Source of the DNA: Pseudomonadales bacterium
Lineage (GTDB): Bacteria; Pseudomonadota; Gammaproteobacteria; Pseudomonadales; UBA5518
DNA: 64,000 nucleotides
Assembly: GCA_024234165.1 (NCBI GenBank)
Contig: JACKOP010000005.1
Location: forward strand, 186,001 to 250,000
Direction: 5' to 3'
The notes under the pieces were generated by a model. The model did not search any database, was not told where the DNA came from, and worked only from the letters and a program-made list of their open reading frames with translations. Every line of letters begins with the position of its first letter. The stretch's first letter is position 1. Positions 34,473 to 43,497 of the stretch are shown here, piece by piece. Made by a program: the position numbers and the translations under genes.

Positions 34473-35695
34473 CGCACACCGCATCGACCGTGGATGCCAT
34501 GCTGGCCGAAGCAAGGAAGCGCACCGGGTTCGACGACTTCGGCGACGATGACTTCCTGCAGCCGCTCGGCGTGCTGCTGCGCTCGATCGAGGACGAGGCA
34601 CACCTCGGCACGGCGGGTCGGCGCTCGCTCGAGGAGCGGATCGTCGGCCTGCTCGCCAACCGACTGCGCGTGCAGCACTGGTTGCAGCGTCATCCCGCGA
34701 TAGGCGCAGAACGGCTCGCTGCGCCGCTGGTGATCGTCGGCTTCCCCCGGACCGGCACCACGATGCTGCAGCGGCTGCTGGCCAGTGACCCACGTTCGAC
34801 CGCGTTGCTGTGGTGGGAGTCACGCAACCCCGCACCCTTCGACGGCTGGTCTCCGGCGCTCGCGGCCAGCGGTATGGACGCACGGATCGTCGACGCCAGG
34901 AAGCAGACCGCCGCGATGCTGGAGGCGAACCCGGATCTCGCAGCGGTTCACCCCTTCGACGCAGAAGCTCCGGACGAGGACGCGATGCTGCTCGAGCACA
35001 GCGTGCGCTCCACGGCGCCGGCAGCGCTGGCGCACGTGCCGACGTATCTGCACTGGCACAACACGCACGACAACAGCGCCGCGTATCGCTATCTGAAGCA
35101 GATGCTGCAGTTCATCCAGTGGCAGAAGCGCCTGCGCGGTGAGCGCATCGGGCGCTGGGTCCTGAAGGCGCCCGAGCACATGGCGCATGTCCGGCATCTG
35201 TTCGAGCAGTTTCCGGACGCGACCGTGATCCAGCCGCACCGCGACCCGGTCGATATCTATCCCTCGCTGGCGAGCATGATCTTCCAGTTGCGGCGCCTGG
35301 CGAGCAACGATGCAACCGCTGCCGAAGCCGCCGAGTACGTGCGCGCTTCATCGAAGCACCGCATCGCCCGGTTGATGGAAGCGCGGCGCGAGCTGCCGGC
35401 GACACGCTTCGTCGATATCTGGTACCGGGACGCGATGTCGGATCCGCTCGGCCAGGTCGAACCTATCTACGAGAGAGCGGGAATCGAGCTGACCGACGAC
35501 GCGAGACAGCATATGCACGACTGGCTGCGCGCGAACCATCGCGAGCAGCGGCCGACGCACGAGTACCGCCTCGACCAGTTCGGTTTCGATGCGGACCGGA
35601 TCCGCGAGGAACTGGCCGAATACCTGCAAACCTTCGTGATACCGCTCAGCCGCGGTAGTATCGGCACAACGCACCACGACCGGAGAACGCCATGA
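34469..35695 (+). CDS. Sulfotransferase family protein
   Basis: A 408-aa protein with the PAPS-binding motifs of sulfotransferases: the 5'-phosphosulfate loop GFPRTGTTML at residues 91-100, and the 3'-phosphate motif IQPHRDPVDIYPSLASMI near 255. The N-terminal 80 residues (TGFDDFGDDDF) are shared with the second copy at 41116-42282 (TGLDDFGSGF). Members transfer sulfate from PAPS to hydroxyls of lipids, steroids or sugars, although this bacterial branch is largely uncharacterised. It overlaps both its upstream DUF1214 partner and the downstream SIMPL gene by four bases. Confidence 0.88.
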   Translation: MTHTASTVDAMLAEARKRTGFDDFGDDDFLQPLGVLLRSIEDEAHLGTAGRRSLEERIVGLLANRLRVQHWLQRHPAIGAERLAAPLVIVGFPRTGTTMLQRLLASDPRSTALLWWESRNPAPFDGWSPALAASGMDARIVDARKQTAAMLEANPDLAAVHPFDAEAPDEDAMLLEHSVRSTAPAALAHVPTYLHWHNTHDNSAAYRYLKQMLQFIQWQKRLRGERIGRWVLKAPEHMAHVRHLFEQFPDATVIQPHRDPVDIYPSLASMIFQLRRLASNDATAAEAAEYVRASSKHRIARLMEARRELPATRFVDIWYRDAMSDPLGQVEPIYERAGIELTDDARQHMHDWLRANHREQRPTHEYRLDQFGFDADRIREELAEYLQTFVIPLSRGSIGTTHHDRRTP

Positions 35696-36402
35696 GGAAC
35701 CTTGTCGGCACCGCAGCGCTTGCGGTGGCGCTGGCCGTCTGCGGCTGGTTCGTCGGTCACGGTTTCGAGCGTGGACACAACCCGCGCCACGTCACCGTGA
35801 AAGGCGTCTCCGAGCGCGAGGTGAAAGCCGATCTCGCGCTGTGGCCGTTGCGCTTCGTGCAGGCCGGTGACGAACTCGCCCAGGTGCAGGCCGCGATCCA
35901 GAAGGACGACACCACCGTCAGCGCCTTCCTCGCGCGCCATGGGCTCGACGACAGACAGGTGGCATTCCGTGATCTCGAAGTCACCGATCGCGCCGCGCAA
36001 TCCTGGGCCTCCGACAACTACCCCTCGCGCTACATCATCTCGCGCACGGTGATGGTGCGCACCGCCGCAGTGGATACGGTATACCAGGCGGCGCAAGCCA
36101 CCGGTGAGCTGGTCGATGCCGGCGTGGTGCTGGACACGCAGAACAACAACACTCCCACGTATCTGTACAACGGCCTGAACGAGCTGAAGCCGGCGATGAT
36201 TGCCGAAGCGACCCGCAGCGCACGCGAGGCAGCGGATCAGTTCGCGCGCGATTCCGGCGCCCGCCTCGGCGGCATCGTCACCGCCAACCAGGGCGTGTTC
36301 CAGATCCTTGCGCGCGACAAGGCGCCGATGCTGCAGGAAGAGCGTCAGATCGCCAAGACCGTGCGCGTGGTCGCGACGATCGACTACGCGCTCGAGGATT
36401 GA
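35692..36402 (+). CDS. SIMPL domain-containing exported protein
   Basis: A 236-aa protein with an N-terminal hydrophobic segment (LVGTAALAVALAVCGWFVG) that may be a signal peptide or anchor. It is followed by the SIMPL domain (HVTVKGVSEREVKADLALWPLRF, RYIISRTVMVRT, AMIAEATRSAREAADQFARDSGARLGGI). Family members are periplasmic proteins of unclear role, some linked to oxidative stress and some to membrane complexes. The start overlaps the sulfotransferase stop by four bases and has CGGAGA 6 nt upstream. Whether it is functionally linked to the DUF1214-sulfotransferase pair is unknown; the second pair lacks it. Confidence 0.85.
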   Translation: MRNLVGTAALAVALAVCGWFVGHGFERGHNPRHVTVKGVSEREVKADLALWPLRFVQAGDELAQVQAAIQKDDTTVSAFLARHGLDDRQVAFRDLEVTDRAAQSWASDNYPSRYIISRTVMVRTAAVDTVYQAAQATGELVDAGVVLDTQNNNTPTYLYNGLNELKPAMIAEATRSAREAADQFARDSGARLGGIVTANQGVFQILARDKAPMLQEERQIAKTVRVVATIDYALED

Positions 36403-36422
36403 GCGTCGCCCGAGGCAGACCG

Positions 36423-36443
36423 GAACCGCCGTCGCTGCGGTTC
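36423..36443. terminator. Hairpin between convergent genes
   Basis: A perfect 7-bp stem GAACCGC/GCGGTTC with a 7-nt loop lies between the SIMPL gene and the convergent NTF2-like gene, touching the stop of the latter. No T-tract follows, so this is a plausible but weak bidirectional terminator. Confidence 0.45.
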
Positions 36444-36867
36444 AACCGATCTGCTGCAGCGTCGCCAGGCCGTCGGCGTATTCCCAGTAGCCGCGCAGCG
36501 CCTTCAGCTTGCCGTGTGTGTCGACGCGGTACGTGAACACACCGTCGACGATCTGCCGGTAACGCTTGCCGTCGAAATCCAGTTCGATCGTCAGGCGCAC
36601 CACGTTCGCGCACTCGTTGCCGGCCGCGGTGAACGACTCACGAATATCGATATCGATCGTCGAGTTGGCGATATTGCGGTCCCAGAACGCCTCGCGCGCG
36701 GCCGCTGTGTTCCAGCCCTTGCCCTCGGGATCCAGATCGGACTTGCCGATCGGATCCTCGATGATGCCATCCTCGGCGAACATGCCGAGCCAGGCGTTCC
36801 TGTCGTGGCTGCGTACATACTCGCGCGACTGCAGCGAGATCTGGTAGGCGCGATTGTTCTTGTCCAT
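36442..36867 (-). CDS. NTF2-like (ketosteroid isomerase-like) family protein
   Basis: A 141-aa protein from ATG 36867, which has GGAGAG 6 nt upstream; the longer frame to 36960 lacks support. It shows the fold pattern of the superfamily: AYQISLQSREYVRSHDRNAWLGMFAEDGIIEDPIG, then FWDRNIANSTIDIDI and ALRGYWEYAD. Proteins with this DPIG..W(D)..F pattern are common in genomes that degrade steroids and terpenoids, but no reaction can be assigned. It is a single transcription unit, convergent to the SIMPL gene. Confidence 0.75.
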   Translation of the reverse strand: MDKNNRAYQISLQSREYVRSHDRNAWLGMFAEDGIIEDPIGKSDLDPEGKGWNTAAAREAFWDRNIANSTIDIDIRESFTAAGNECANVVRLTIELDFDGKRYRQIVDGVFTYRVDTHGKLKALRGYWEYADGLATLQQIG

Positions 36868-37043
36868 CGCAGGGCTCTCCTCGAGTGGTGTGCAGGCGGC
36901 ATTGTAGCCGCGAATCCCGGCGCTACGGGCGCATGCGGCCCCTCGTGAAGAATCCGTCATCGCAATTGGTGCATATTAGAGTTGTCTTTTGACTCGAAGC
37001 CGCGCACCATCTGCGCACCTCAACCACGAGTGGACGATGCACC

Positions 37044-37295
37044 ATGGCCTGCGATCATTCGGACCCTTCCGCAATCTACCCGTTCGACGCCCGCGGCGTC
37101 GCCAAGCGCTTCCGTCATGCCGCCATCTTCGGCGCGCTCGATGCGCTGACGCCGGGCGAGACGATGCGTTTCTGCAATGACCACGACCCGCTGCCGCTGC
37201 TGCACCAGATCGACCAGCGCTACGGGCCACACGTCGACATCCAGTACCGTCAGCGCGTTCCCGGCGAGATCGTGATCGATTTCATGCGCAAGTGA
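37044..37295 (+). CDS. DUF2249 domain-containing small protein
   Basis: An 83-aa protein resembling the DUF2249 family: FDARGVAKRFRHAAIFGALDALTPGETMRFCNDHDPLPLLHQIDQRYG. The domain is SirA/TusA-like in fold, and homologues often lie near denitrification or hemerythrin genes, which would fit the nitrate reductase at the right edge. The signature aspartate and DHDP turn are present. It stands alone, with an AT-rich stretch (gcatattagagttgtcttttg) upstream at about 36970-36990 that may contain its promoter. Confidence 0.8.
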   Translation: MACDHSDPSAIYPFDARGVAKRFRHAAIFGALDALTPGETMRFCNDHDPLPLLHQIDQRYGPHVDIQYRQRVPGEIVIDFMRK

Positions 37296-37302
37296 TGCGC
37301 TC

Positions 37303-37334
37303 ACGACCGGGTGCCGTTCAGCGCACCCGGTCGT
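37303..37334. terminator. Strong hairpin between DUF2249 gene and ycjF-like gene
   Basis: A perfect 12-bp stem ACGACCGGGTGC/GCACCCGGTCGT with an 8-nt loop lies 8 bp after the DUF2249 stop and covers the last codons of the convergent ycjF-like gene. It is the strongest simple hairpin noticed in the window and should end transcription from at least the plus strand. Confidence 0.6.
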
Positions 37335-38349
37335 CCTCGTTCGCACCGTCGCTGCCTGCACCCAGATAGCGGCGCACATTGCTCAGCACTCCCGTGCTCA
37401 CCTGCCGCAGGCGGGGGCGTTCGGCTTCACTCCACGGAATCACGCGGCATGCCGCCATCGCGCGCAGGCCCAGCCGCGCAGTCAGGATGCCGGCTCCTAT
37501 GCCCTGCGCCGCTCCCGTCGACAGCTTGGCCATCACGCCGGCGCCCATCACCTGCGTGCCCACCTCCGCCGCGACCTCGGCAGCACCGGCCAGTGCCATG
37601 TTGCGCAGAATCACGCGCAGCAGCCGGATGCGGCCCCAGTAACCCGCGTCCACGCCGTAGGCACGGGCGACATCCTCGACCAGGCGCAACTGGCGCCAGA
37701 GCACGAACAGCATGTCGATCAGCGGAAACCGGCTCAACGCGACCATCACGGTCACATCGCCCGCGTGCACGACCACCCGCTCGAGTGCGCGCGCGTCGGT
37801 TTCGGCGAGCACGGTCTGCCCATAGAGCGCCAGCACTTCACGATCGTTGTGGGTCTGGCTGAGCGAATCACGCCACCGGCGGAACGATTCGCGTCCGGTA
37901 TCTCCGCTCAGCGTGGCGAGGCGCGTGCAGAACGCGACTCCTTCGCTGACGCCGTGGTGGCCGAGCAGGAACTGCGCCCGCTGCTGCAGCTCGTCGCGCC
38001 CGCGCAGCCGCCCGAGCGTACGCCAGAAGCGCCACAGTGCACTGCCTGCAGTGGCGAGCAGCAACAGCACCACCAGCGTCCAGCCAGCACCGAGCAGTGG
38101 TGACTCCTGCATCAGCCGCCACAGCTCGAAGCCCGTCTGCACCAGCAGCAACAGCGCCGCAAGGCCGATCGCGGTCGCGAACAGGGCAGCGCGCAGCCGC
38201 GTCCGCTTGCCCTGCTGCTGCAGCGGCGCCTCCATCCCGGCTTGCGCCGGATCGTCTGCGACCGGCTCCAGCCTGAGGCGGACCTGCGCAGACGCCGGTG
38301 CGGCAGCGGCTTCGTCGAGCGGGTCGAGTTCGGTGCGTCGGTCCTGCAT
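37318..38349 (-). CDS. ycjF: YcjF/TIGR01620 family membrane protein (DUF697)
   Basis: A 343-aa inner-membrane protein. Two membrane segments lie near residues 55-72 (LFATAIGLAALLLLVQTGFEL) and 88-105 (LVVLLLLATAGSALW). The C-terminal DUF697 part contains VVHAGDVTVMVALSRFPLIDMLFVLWRQLRLVEDVARAYG and a glycine-rich AAEVAAEVGTQVMGAGVMAKLSTGAAQGIGAGI. YcjF is normally encoded next to YcjX, as here. Their function is not established; both belong to the stress-induced phage-shock-linked set in enterobacteria. It lies 20 bp after ycjX with GAGGAAAA as ribosome site. Confidence 0.88.
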   Translation of the reverse strand: MQDRRTELDPLDEAAAAPASAQVRLRLEPVADDPAQAGMEAPLQQQGKRTRLRAALFATAIGLAALLLLVQTGFELWRLMQESPLLGAGWTLVVLLLLATAGSALWRFWRTLGRLRGRDELQQRAQFLLGHHGVSEGVAFCTRLATLSGDTGRESFRRWRDSLSQTHNDREVLALYGQTVLAETDARALERVVVHAGDVTVMVALSRFPLIDMLFVLWRQLRLVEDVARAYGVDAGYWGRIRLLRVILRNMALAGAAEVAAEVGTQVMGAGVMAKLSTGAAQGIGAGILTARLGLRAMAACRVIPWSEAERPRLRQVSTGVLSNVRRYLGAGSDGANEDDRVR

Positions 38350-38369
38350 CTGCTTTTCCTCGCCGTGCG

Positions 38370-39767
38370 CTACTGCAGCCGGTCACCCAGCAGGTACTCG
38401 AGCACGGCATCGAGGCGGATATGCGGCATCGTGCGCATCGAATCCATCGCCGGCGGTCTGAAACTGTCGAACGGTTCGCCACGTTCGCGCCACCAGCGCT
38501 CATCGGGAACGTCGGCGGGAACCGCCCCTGGACGCACGAACAGGGCGCGGCCATCGAGGGCGTGCCCGCGGATTCCCGCCAGCGTCCTGCCTTCGGCACG
38601 CCCGCTCGCGACCTCGGTCGCCTGCACCGACGCGATCGCCATGCAGTCGGTGGTCACGCCCTCGAAGCGTGCCACCAGTTGCGAGTCGCGCACCAGATGT
38701 TGCAGCAACGACACCAGGTTCGCGTGCTGATCGGGCGTGACGTGATCCGCCTTGCTGGCCGCGAACAGGATGCGATCGATGCGCGGGGCAAACAGACGCG
38801 ACAGCAGATTGCCCTTGCCGTAGGCGAAACTCTCCATGATGCGATGCAGCGCCTGCTGCATGTCGCGGAAGCATTCGGGTCCACGGTTCAGCGCCTGCAG
38901 GCAGTCGACGAGCACGATCTGGCGATCGAAGCCGGCGAAGTGGCGCCGGTAGAAACCGCGTACCAGGTGTCTCTTGTACTGCTCGTAGCGGTGTTCGAAG
39001 GTGTGGAAGATGCCGCCTTCGGCGGCCTTGCCCTGCGGCATGGCCCATGCCCACGGCACGAACTGCAGCATCGGCGCCCCTGCGTGCTCACCGGGCAGCA
39101 GAAAGCGCCCGGGTTGCAGCAGACTGAGGCCCAGCCGCTCACGACAGGCGTGCAGATAAGCGGTGTACGCACGCGCCACCCCGGCTGCCGCCTCCTCGAC
39201 GAAGGGTGCGTCGGGCGCAGGCGCCCAGTCGAGCCACGCTGCCGCAAGTTCGCGCCGCTGCGATCCGGGCGCGAGCGTTGCCGTCACCTGCGCGCTCCAG
39301 GTGCGGTAATCCAGCGTCAGCAACGGCAGGTCGAGCAGCCATTCACCCGGGTAATCGACGATGTCCAGGTACAACGTGCCCTTCTCGCGCGCGAAGCGGC
39401 CACTCGGTCGATAGCGGATCTCGAGGCGGATCTCGGATACGCCGCGCGTCGACTCGGGCCACGCCGGTGGATCGGCGTACAGACGCTCGAGTGCGGCACC
39501 GTACGCAAACGAGGGGATATGGGCGTTGGTCTGCGGCACGCGGCGCACACCGAGCAGCCGGCCGCGCCGCTGTGCCTGCCACAGCGGCAGCCGCGAGTCG
39601 GCGGCGCTGGCGTTTTCGAGCTGGTTGACCAGCGCCGTGATGAACGCCGTCTTGCCGCTCTGCGACAGGCCGGTGACGGCGAGCCGCAACTGCCGATCGA
39701 GCGCGCGATCGAGCAGATCACCGGCCGCGCCGCCAACCGTCGCCAGGGTGTTTGTCAACGAGACCAT
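38370..39767 (-). CDS. ycjX: YcjX family GTP-binding protein
   Basis: A 465-aa P-loop protein. ATG 39767 is chosen because the upstream extension of the frame runs through the REP repeats and would be an artefact. The P-loop is GLSQSGKTAF at about residues 33-42. Family motifs include LYLDIVDYPGEWLLDLPLL and QIVLVDCLQALNRGPECF, and ILFAASKADHVTPDQH for the base-binding N/SKAD-type motif. YcjX proteins have a nucleoside-triphosphatase fold and unknown cellular task. It forms a two-gene unit with ycjF. A cluster of REP-like palindromes begins 40 bp upstream. Confidence 0.9.
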   Translation of the reverse strand: MVSLTNTLATVGGAAGDLLDRALDRQLRLAVTGLSQSGKTAFITALVNQLENASAADSRLPLWQAQRRGRLLGVRRVPQTNAHIPSFAYGAALERLYADPPAWPESTRGVSEIRLEIRYRPSGRFAREKGTLYLDIVDYPGEWLLDLPLLTLDYRTWSAQVTATLAPGSQRRELAAAWLDWAPAPDAPFVEEAAAGVARAYTAYLHACRERLGLSLLQPGRFLLPGEHAGAPMLQFVPWAWAMPQGKAAEGGIFHTFEHRYEQYKRHLVRGFYRRHFAGFDRQIVLVDCLQALNRGPECFRDMQQALHRIMESFAYGKGNLLSRLFAPRIDRILFAASKADHVTPDQHANLVSLLQHLVRDSQLVARFEGVTTDCMAIASVQATEVASGRAEGRTLAGIRGHALDGRALFVRPGAVPADVPDERWWRERGEPFDSFRPPAMDSMRTMPHIRLDAVLEYLLGDRLQ

Positions 39768-39807
39768 CGGGATTCCGGCTGCAAGGTCGGTGCCATCGTA
39801 AAGCAAC

Positions 39808-40060
39808 TGTCGGCATGAATGCCGACCTACGCCCGTTCCCAACCGTAGGTCGGATTTTAATCCGACAATCCACGTAGGTCGGGTTTCAACCCGACAACCC
39901 CGTCGGCATGAATGCCGACCTACATGGCGCAATGCCAGGTCGTGTGGGTCGGATTTCAATCCGACAATCCCGTCGGCATGAATGCCGACCTACATGGCGC
40001 GATGCCAGGTCGTGTGGGTCGGGTTTCAACCCGACACGTCGGCATGAATGCCGACCTATT
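39808..40060. repeat. REP-like palindrome cluster 1 (GTCGGCATGAATGCCGAC family)
   Basis: About eight palindromes alternate between two types: gtcggcatgaatgccgac (near 39809, 39902, 39972, 40038) and gtcgg(g/a)ttt(c/t)aa(c/t)ccgac (near 39849, 39878, 39948, 40018). They are separated by short linkers such as ctacatggcgc. Each type folds into a hairpin and together they resemble a BIME. The last unit runs into the alcohol dehydrogenase gene, and the TAG of its gtaggtcgg-like edge is that gene's stop codon. Confidence 0.92.
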
Positions 40061-41075
40061 GCCAGGGGGAAACCAGGACCTTGCAATCGGGCGCGTTGCC
40101 TGCGTGCAGCGCGCTGAACTTTGCCGGCATCGCATCCATGCCGATACGGTCGGTCACGATTGCGCGCGGTCCGCGTTCACCGGCGGCGAGCAGATCGGCG
40201 ATGTACTGGAAGTCGGCGCGTTCGTAGCACATCGAGAACAGCAGCCGCACCTCCTTCATCAGCGGCACCACCGGCACGAAGCCGTCCTGGCCCATGCAGA
40301 ACCCCAGCGAGATCACGGTGCCGAGCGGCTTCACGAAACCGAAGGCATCCGCGATCGCACCGGGAACGCCTACCGCCTCGAACACCACATCGGGAGCCCC
40401 GCCAAGCGCATCGCATACCGCTTCCTGCGGATTCGCGACTTCCTGCTGGGCAATGAAATGCGTGGCGCCGAGCGCACGCGCGATCGGCTCGCGACGCGCG
40501 GAGCGCGCCATCACCGCGATCGGGCCGGCACCGAGGCGGCGCGCCCAGTACGCCGTGAGCACACCGATCGGGCCGGCACCGGTGACCAGCACGCGCGCGC
40601 CTATAGGCAGCTCCGCCTTGCGCACGCCCTGCAGCCCGACCGCGAGCGGCTCGATCAGCGCGCCGTCGTCGTCGCTGACTTCCGGCTGCAACCGTATGCA
40701 TTCACGGGCGCCGGCACGCGAGTATTGGGCGAACCCCGAGATCACGTCGATGCGCCCCTCGGGGCAGTGGTGCGGCTTTCCCGCGAGGCAGTACATGCAA
40801 CGGCCACAGCCACGAAACGGCATCGGTGCCACGCGATCCCCCACACGCAGCCAGTCGACGTTGGCGCCCACCGCCATCACCTCGCCGCAGAACTCGTGGC
40901 CGAGAATCGACCCTTCTGCCGCTGCGTAGCTGTCGCTGTAGGCCGTGTGCAGATCGCTGCCGCAGATGCCGACGCGATCGACGCGCAGCACCACCTCGTC
41001 GGCCTCGGGCGAGGGATCCGGCACCTCATCGATGCGCAACCCCAGATGTGGTCCCTTGCTGACTGCCGCCTTCAT
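40056..41075 (-). CDS. Zinc-dependent medium-chain alcohol dehydrogenase
   Basis: A 339-aa MDR enzyme. ATG 41075 has GGAGGCAGG upstream. Catalytic zinc ligands are in VGICGSDLHT and LGHEFCGEVMAVG. The structural zinc lobe has four cysteines in RGCGRCMYCLAGKPHHC. The NAD-binding loop is VTGAGPIGVLTAYWA. The pattern is closest to threonine/sorbitol-type dehydrogenases acting on secondary alcohols. The gene ends ..PWQ-TAG, where the TAG belongs to the adjacent REP element. It is co-directional with, and 40 bp downstream of, the second sulfotransferase gene, so it may join that operon. Confidence 0.92.
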   Translation of the reverse strand: MKAAVSKGPHLGLRIDEVPDPSPEADEVVLRVDRVGICGSDLHTAYSDSYAAAEGSILGHEFCGEVMAVGANVDWLRVGDRVAPMPFRGCGRCMYCLAGKPHHCPEGRIDVISGFAQYSRAGARECIRLQPEVSDDDGALIEPLAVGLQGVRKAELPIGARVLVTGAGPIGVLTAYWARRLGAGPIAVMARSARREPIARALGATHFIAQQEVANPQEAVCDALGGAPDVVFEAVGVPGAIADAFGFVKPLGTVISLGFCMGQDGFVPVVPLMKEVRLLFSMCYERADFQYIADLLAAGERGPRAIVTDRIGMDAMPAKFSALHAGNAPDCKVLVSPWQ

Positions 41076-41115
41076 CGATTCCTGCCTCCGCTTGCCTTGT
41101 GTCTGCCGTTCGGGT

Positions 41116-42282
41116 TCAGTCGCCGCTCGCGAGGCCGTAACGCTGCATGTATCCCGCGAAACGTTCGTGCACCATCGCACGCGTCAGACCGAACTGTTCC
41201 AGCGTGTATTCGTGCCGCCCGTGCTTGTGTTGCGCGTTGTTGGCCGCCCATTCCTGCATCGCTGCACGCGCAGCGTCGCTCAACTCCAGCCCGAAGTGCG
41301 TGTAGATGCGCTCCACCACGGCCAGCGGTGCGCGCTGGAAATCGCGGAATCGTACGTCGAGGAAGCGCTCGGGGCGGCTCGCACGTACTTCATCGGAACG
41401 CTCCGCAGACCAGGCCCAGATCTCGAGCTCACGCGGACCGATCAGCGTCGCGTCCACCTCACACGCGTGGAAGAAGCGCCGTGCCGGGTGGATCACGCTG
41501 CACACCGACGGGATCGTCGCTGCCGGGTCGCGATGGGTCTGCACCACGCAGGCATCCGGAAACACCGCAAACAGCGCGTCCATGTGCGTGATGTGACCGG
41601 GATTCTTCAGCAGCCAGCGCTGGTGCGGTGCGTTCGCACCGATCAGGCGCAGATTGTCGGCAAAACGACGATAGCTCGGCGTCTCGTCGCGCCCCCACCA
41701 CCAGCGGTCGTAGCTCGGCAGGCCGAAACCGGTCGACGGATAGTGGCTGACGAAACTCTGCGCCAGCAGGTTCAGGCATTCGTCGACCTCGTCCGCTTCC
41801 ACCTCGTGCGAGATGCGCAGCTCCGGCACTGCCTCGAGGAAGGCTTCCTGCGCGGCAACGGCGTTGCGAAACTCGGCGACCTCATTCCATTGCTCACGCG
41901 AAGGGCGTGGCATCGGCGTGCCGATCAGCCACTGTTCGAGCCCCTGGAACTGCGGATCCATCGACAGCAGCTTGTGCAGCGCCGTGGTGCCGGTGCGCGG
42001 CAGTCCGGTCACGACCAGCGGTGCGCGGATCGGCTGGGCAAGGCACTGCGGATTGCGCTTCCAGCCGGCTTCGGAATACAGGCGGCTGATCAGGAGGCCA
42101 ACGATCGGCCCTGCGAGTCGCAGCACATTGTCGGCACTCAGTTCGATATCGCGGGTGATGGCATCGCGCAGCACGCCGAGCGCGTCCTCGAAGCCGCTGC
42201 CGAAATCGTCGAGCCCGGTCGCCGCGCTGGCCTGCGCCAGCAACTCGGCTACGGTCGGGAAATGAACGACGCCCATCCCCAT
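41116..42282 (-). CDS. Sulfotransferase family protein (second copy)
   Basis: A 388-aa sulfotransferase-like protein. The PAPS 5'-loop is GLPRTGTTALHKLL at residues 93-106, and the 3'-phosphate motif is VVQTHRDPAATIPSVCSV near 255. The N-terminus (TGLDDFGSGFEDALGVL) aligns with the first copy at 34469-35695. It also shares the C-terminal HEYTLEQFGLTRAMVHERF pattern with HEYRLDQFGFDADRIREEL there, so the two are paralogues. It starts 3 bp after its DUF1214 partner. Activity on a lipid, steroid or other hydroxylated compound is plausible but unproven. Confidence 0.87.
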   Translation of the reverse strand: MGMGVVHFPTVAELLAQASAATGLDDFGSGFEDALGVLRDAITRDIELSADNVLRLAGPIVGLLISRLYSEAGWKRNPQCLAQPIRAPLVVTGLPRTGTTALHKLLSMDPQFQGLEQWLIGTPMPRPSREQWNEVAEFRNAVAAQEAFLEAVPELRISHEVEADEVDECLNLLAQSFVSHYPSTGFGLPSYDRWWWGRDETPSYRRFADNLRLIGANAPHQRWLLKNPGHITHMDALFAVFPDACVVQTHRDPAATIPSVCSVIHPARRFFHACEVDATLIGPRELEIWAWSAERSDEVRASRPERFLDVRFRDFQRAPLAVVERIYTHFGLELSDAARAAMQEWAANNAQHKHGRHEYTLEQFGLTRAMVHERFAGYMQRYGLASGD

Positions 42283-42285
42283 GAT

Positions 42286-43458
42286 TCACCAGCGCCGGCG
42301 CAGTTGCGCCCCGAGCCGGCGCAGGCGCAACTGCTCGGCGCGCTCGGCCGGGCTCACCGTCGGCGTGTCCGGGGGGAGATGGCGGCGCAGCTCGGCGAAC
42401 GGCACCGGCGTCAGCGTCGGCATCGGCAGCGAATCGGCCGCGTACCAGCGCCCGATCAGCATGCCGAACATGGTGCCCGCCGGATCCAGCCAGTTCGGCA
42501 CGCCAGGGTCTTCGAGCGCGATCACCGCACGGAAGCGTCCGTCGCTGTCCAGACGCGCCTGGTGCCCGTTCAGACTGCTCTGCCGGTAGACGAACTCGAC
42601 GGCATTCCAGAATTCGTCGTTGAGCTGCACGTTCCAGTAGAGCTGGCGTGCAGGCAGCACGGTCTCGAGGATCAGTGCCTGGCCAGGCTCGAGACGGAAC
42701 ATGCCCTGCCAGTACACCTGTACCGGTATGTTGCCGCCGATGTCGGTCATTTCGAGACGGTTGATGACACCGCGGCGGATCACGTCGTTCTGGTAATTCA
42801 GCCATTGGCGTGACAGGCGTTCGGTGAAACCGCCGAGCAGCGCACGCAGCTGGCGATCGATCGTCGCGATGTCCTGGCGCGGTTTCAGCGGATCGCCGCC
42901 GACCCGCTCGATCGCAAGCCGCCCGGCCTCTTCCCCGGCCCAGTCGTAGGAGCGCTGGCGCACCATGATGAAGTCCGCTTCCGGATGCAGCGCCAACCAG
43001 TCGCCGCTGTGGCCCGGCGGGCGTTCGGTGCTGAGGATCACGTCGATCTCGCCGTTCGGACCCAGCGTCAGATCGTCCGCGTCGTGGTAGCTGAAGTTCT
43101 TCCCTGGCCCGTCGCCCATGCCCATCATGTTTGCGCCGACCGAGAGCGTCAGCAGCTTCACGGTGCCACGCCGACCGGTGATGCGATACGTCGCGTCGCC
43201 GCGAACCGGCGCCAGCAGGTAGGTATCGTCGGGATTGGGCTGCAGCAGGTAGACCGAATTCAGGAACGGTGCCCAGTCCGGATGGTCGGGGCTCGACTGG
43301 AAATACAGGAAGTAGCCGAGCGAGAGGTTCATCAGGAACTGGCGGTACTGCTCCGCCCGCAGCTGCTCGCTGTGCGGATCGACGGTGAGATCGATGAGCC
43401 GTGCGGCGGGTTTCAGCAGATCGACGTACTCGGCCCATGGCAGCAGTGGTGAACTCAT
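42286..43458 (-). CDS. DUF1214 domain-containing protein (second copy)
   Basis: A 390-aa protein of the same type as 33339-34472. It has the repeated pattern FRLEPGQALILETVLPARQLYWNVQLNDEFWNAVEFVYRQSSLNGHQ and then ALEDPGVPNWLDPAGTMFGMLIGRW. Its tail PPDTPTVSPAERAEQLRLRRLGAQLRRRW is what identifies the remnant at 32859-33071. No signal peptide or metal-site motif is evident. It is followed at 3 bp by the sulfotransferase. The molecular function is unknown; the conserved pairing is the only clue. Confidence 0.85.
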   Translation of the reverse strand: MSSPLLPWAEYVDLLKPAARLIDLTVDPHSEQLRAEQYRQFLMNLSLGYFLYFQSSPDHPDWAPFLNSVYLLQPNPDDTYLLAPVRGDATYRITGRRGTVKLLTLSVGANMMGMGDGPGKNFSYHDADDLTLGPNGEIDVILSTERPPGHSGDWLALHPEADFIMVRQRSYDWAGEEAGRLAIERVGGDPLKPRQDIATIDRQLRALLGGFTERLSRQWLNYQNDVIRRGVINRLEMTDIGGNIPVQVYWQGMFRLEPGQALILETVLPARQLYWNVQLNDEFWNAVEFVYRQSSLNGHQARLDSDGRFRAVIALEDPGVPNWLDPAGTMFGMLIGRWYAADSLPMPTLTPVPFAELRRHLPPDTPTVSPAERAEQLRLRRLGAQLRRRW

Positions 43459-43497
43459 GATTCAGCCTCCTCGGGGGTGCGCGGTTTCTGTCGGTAT

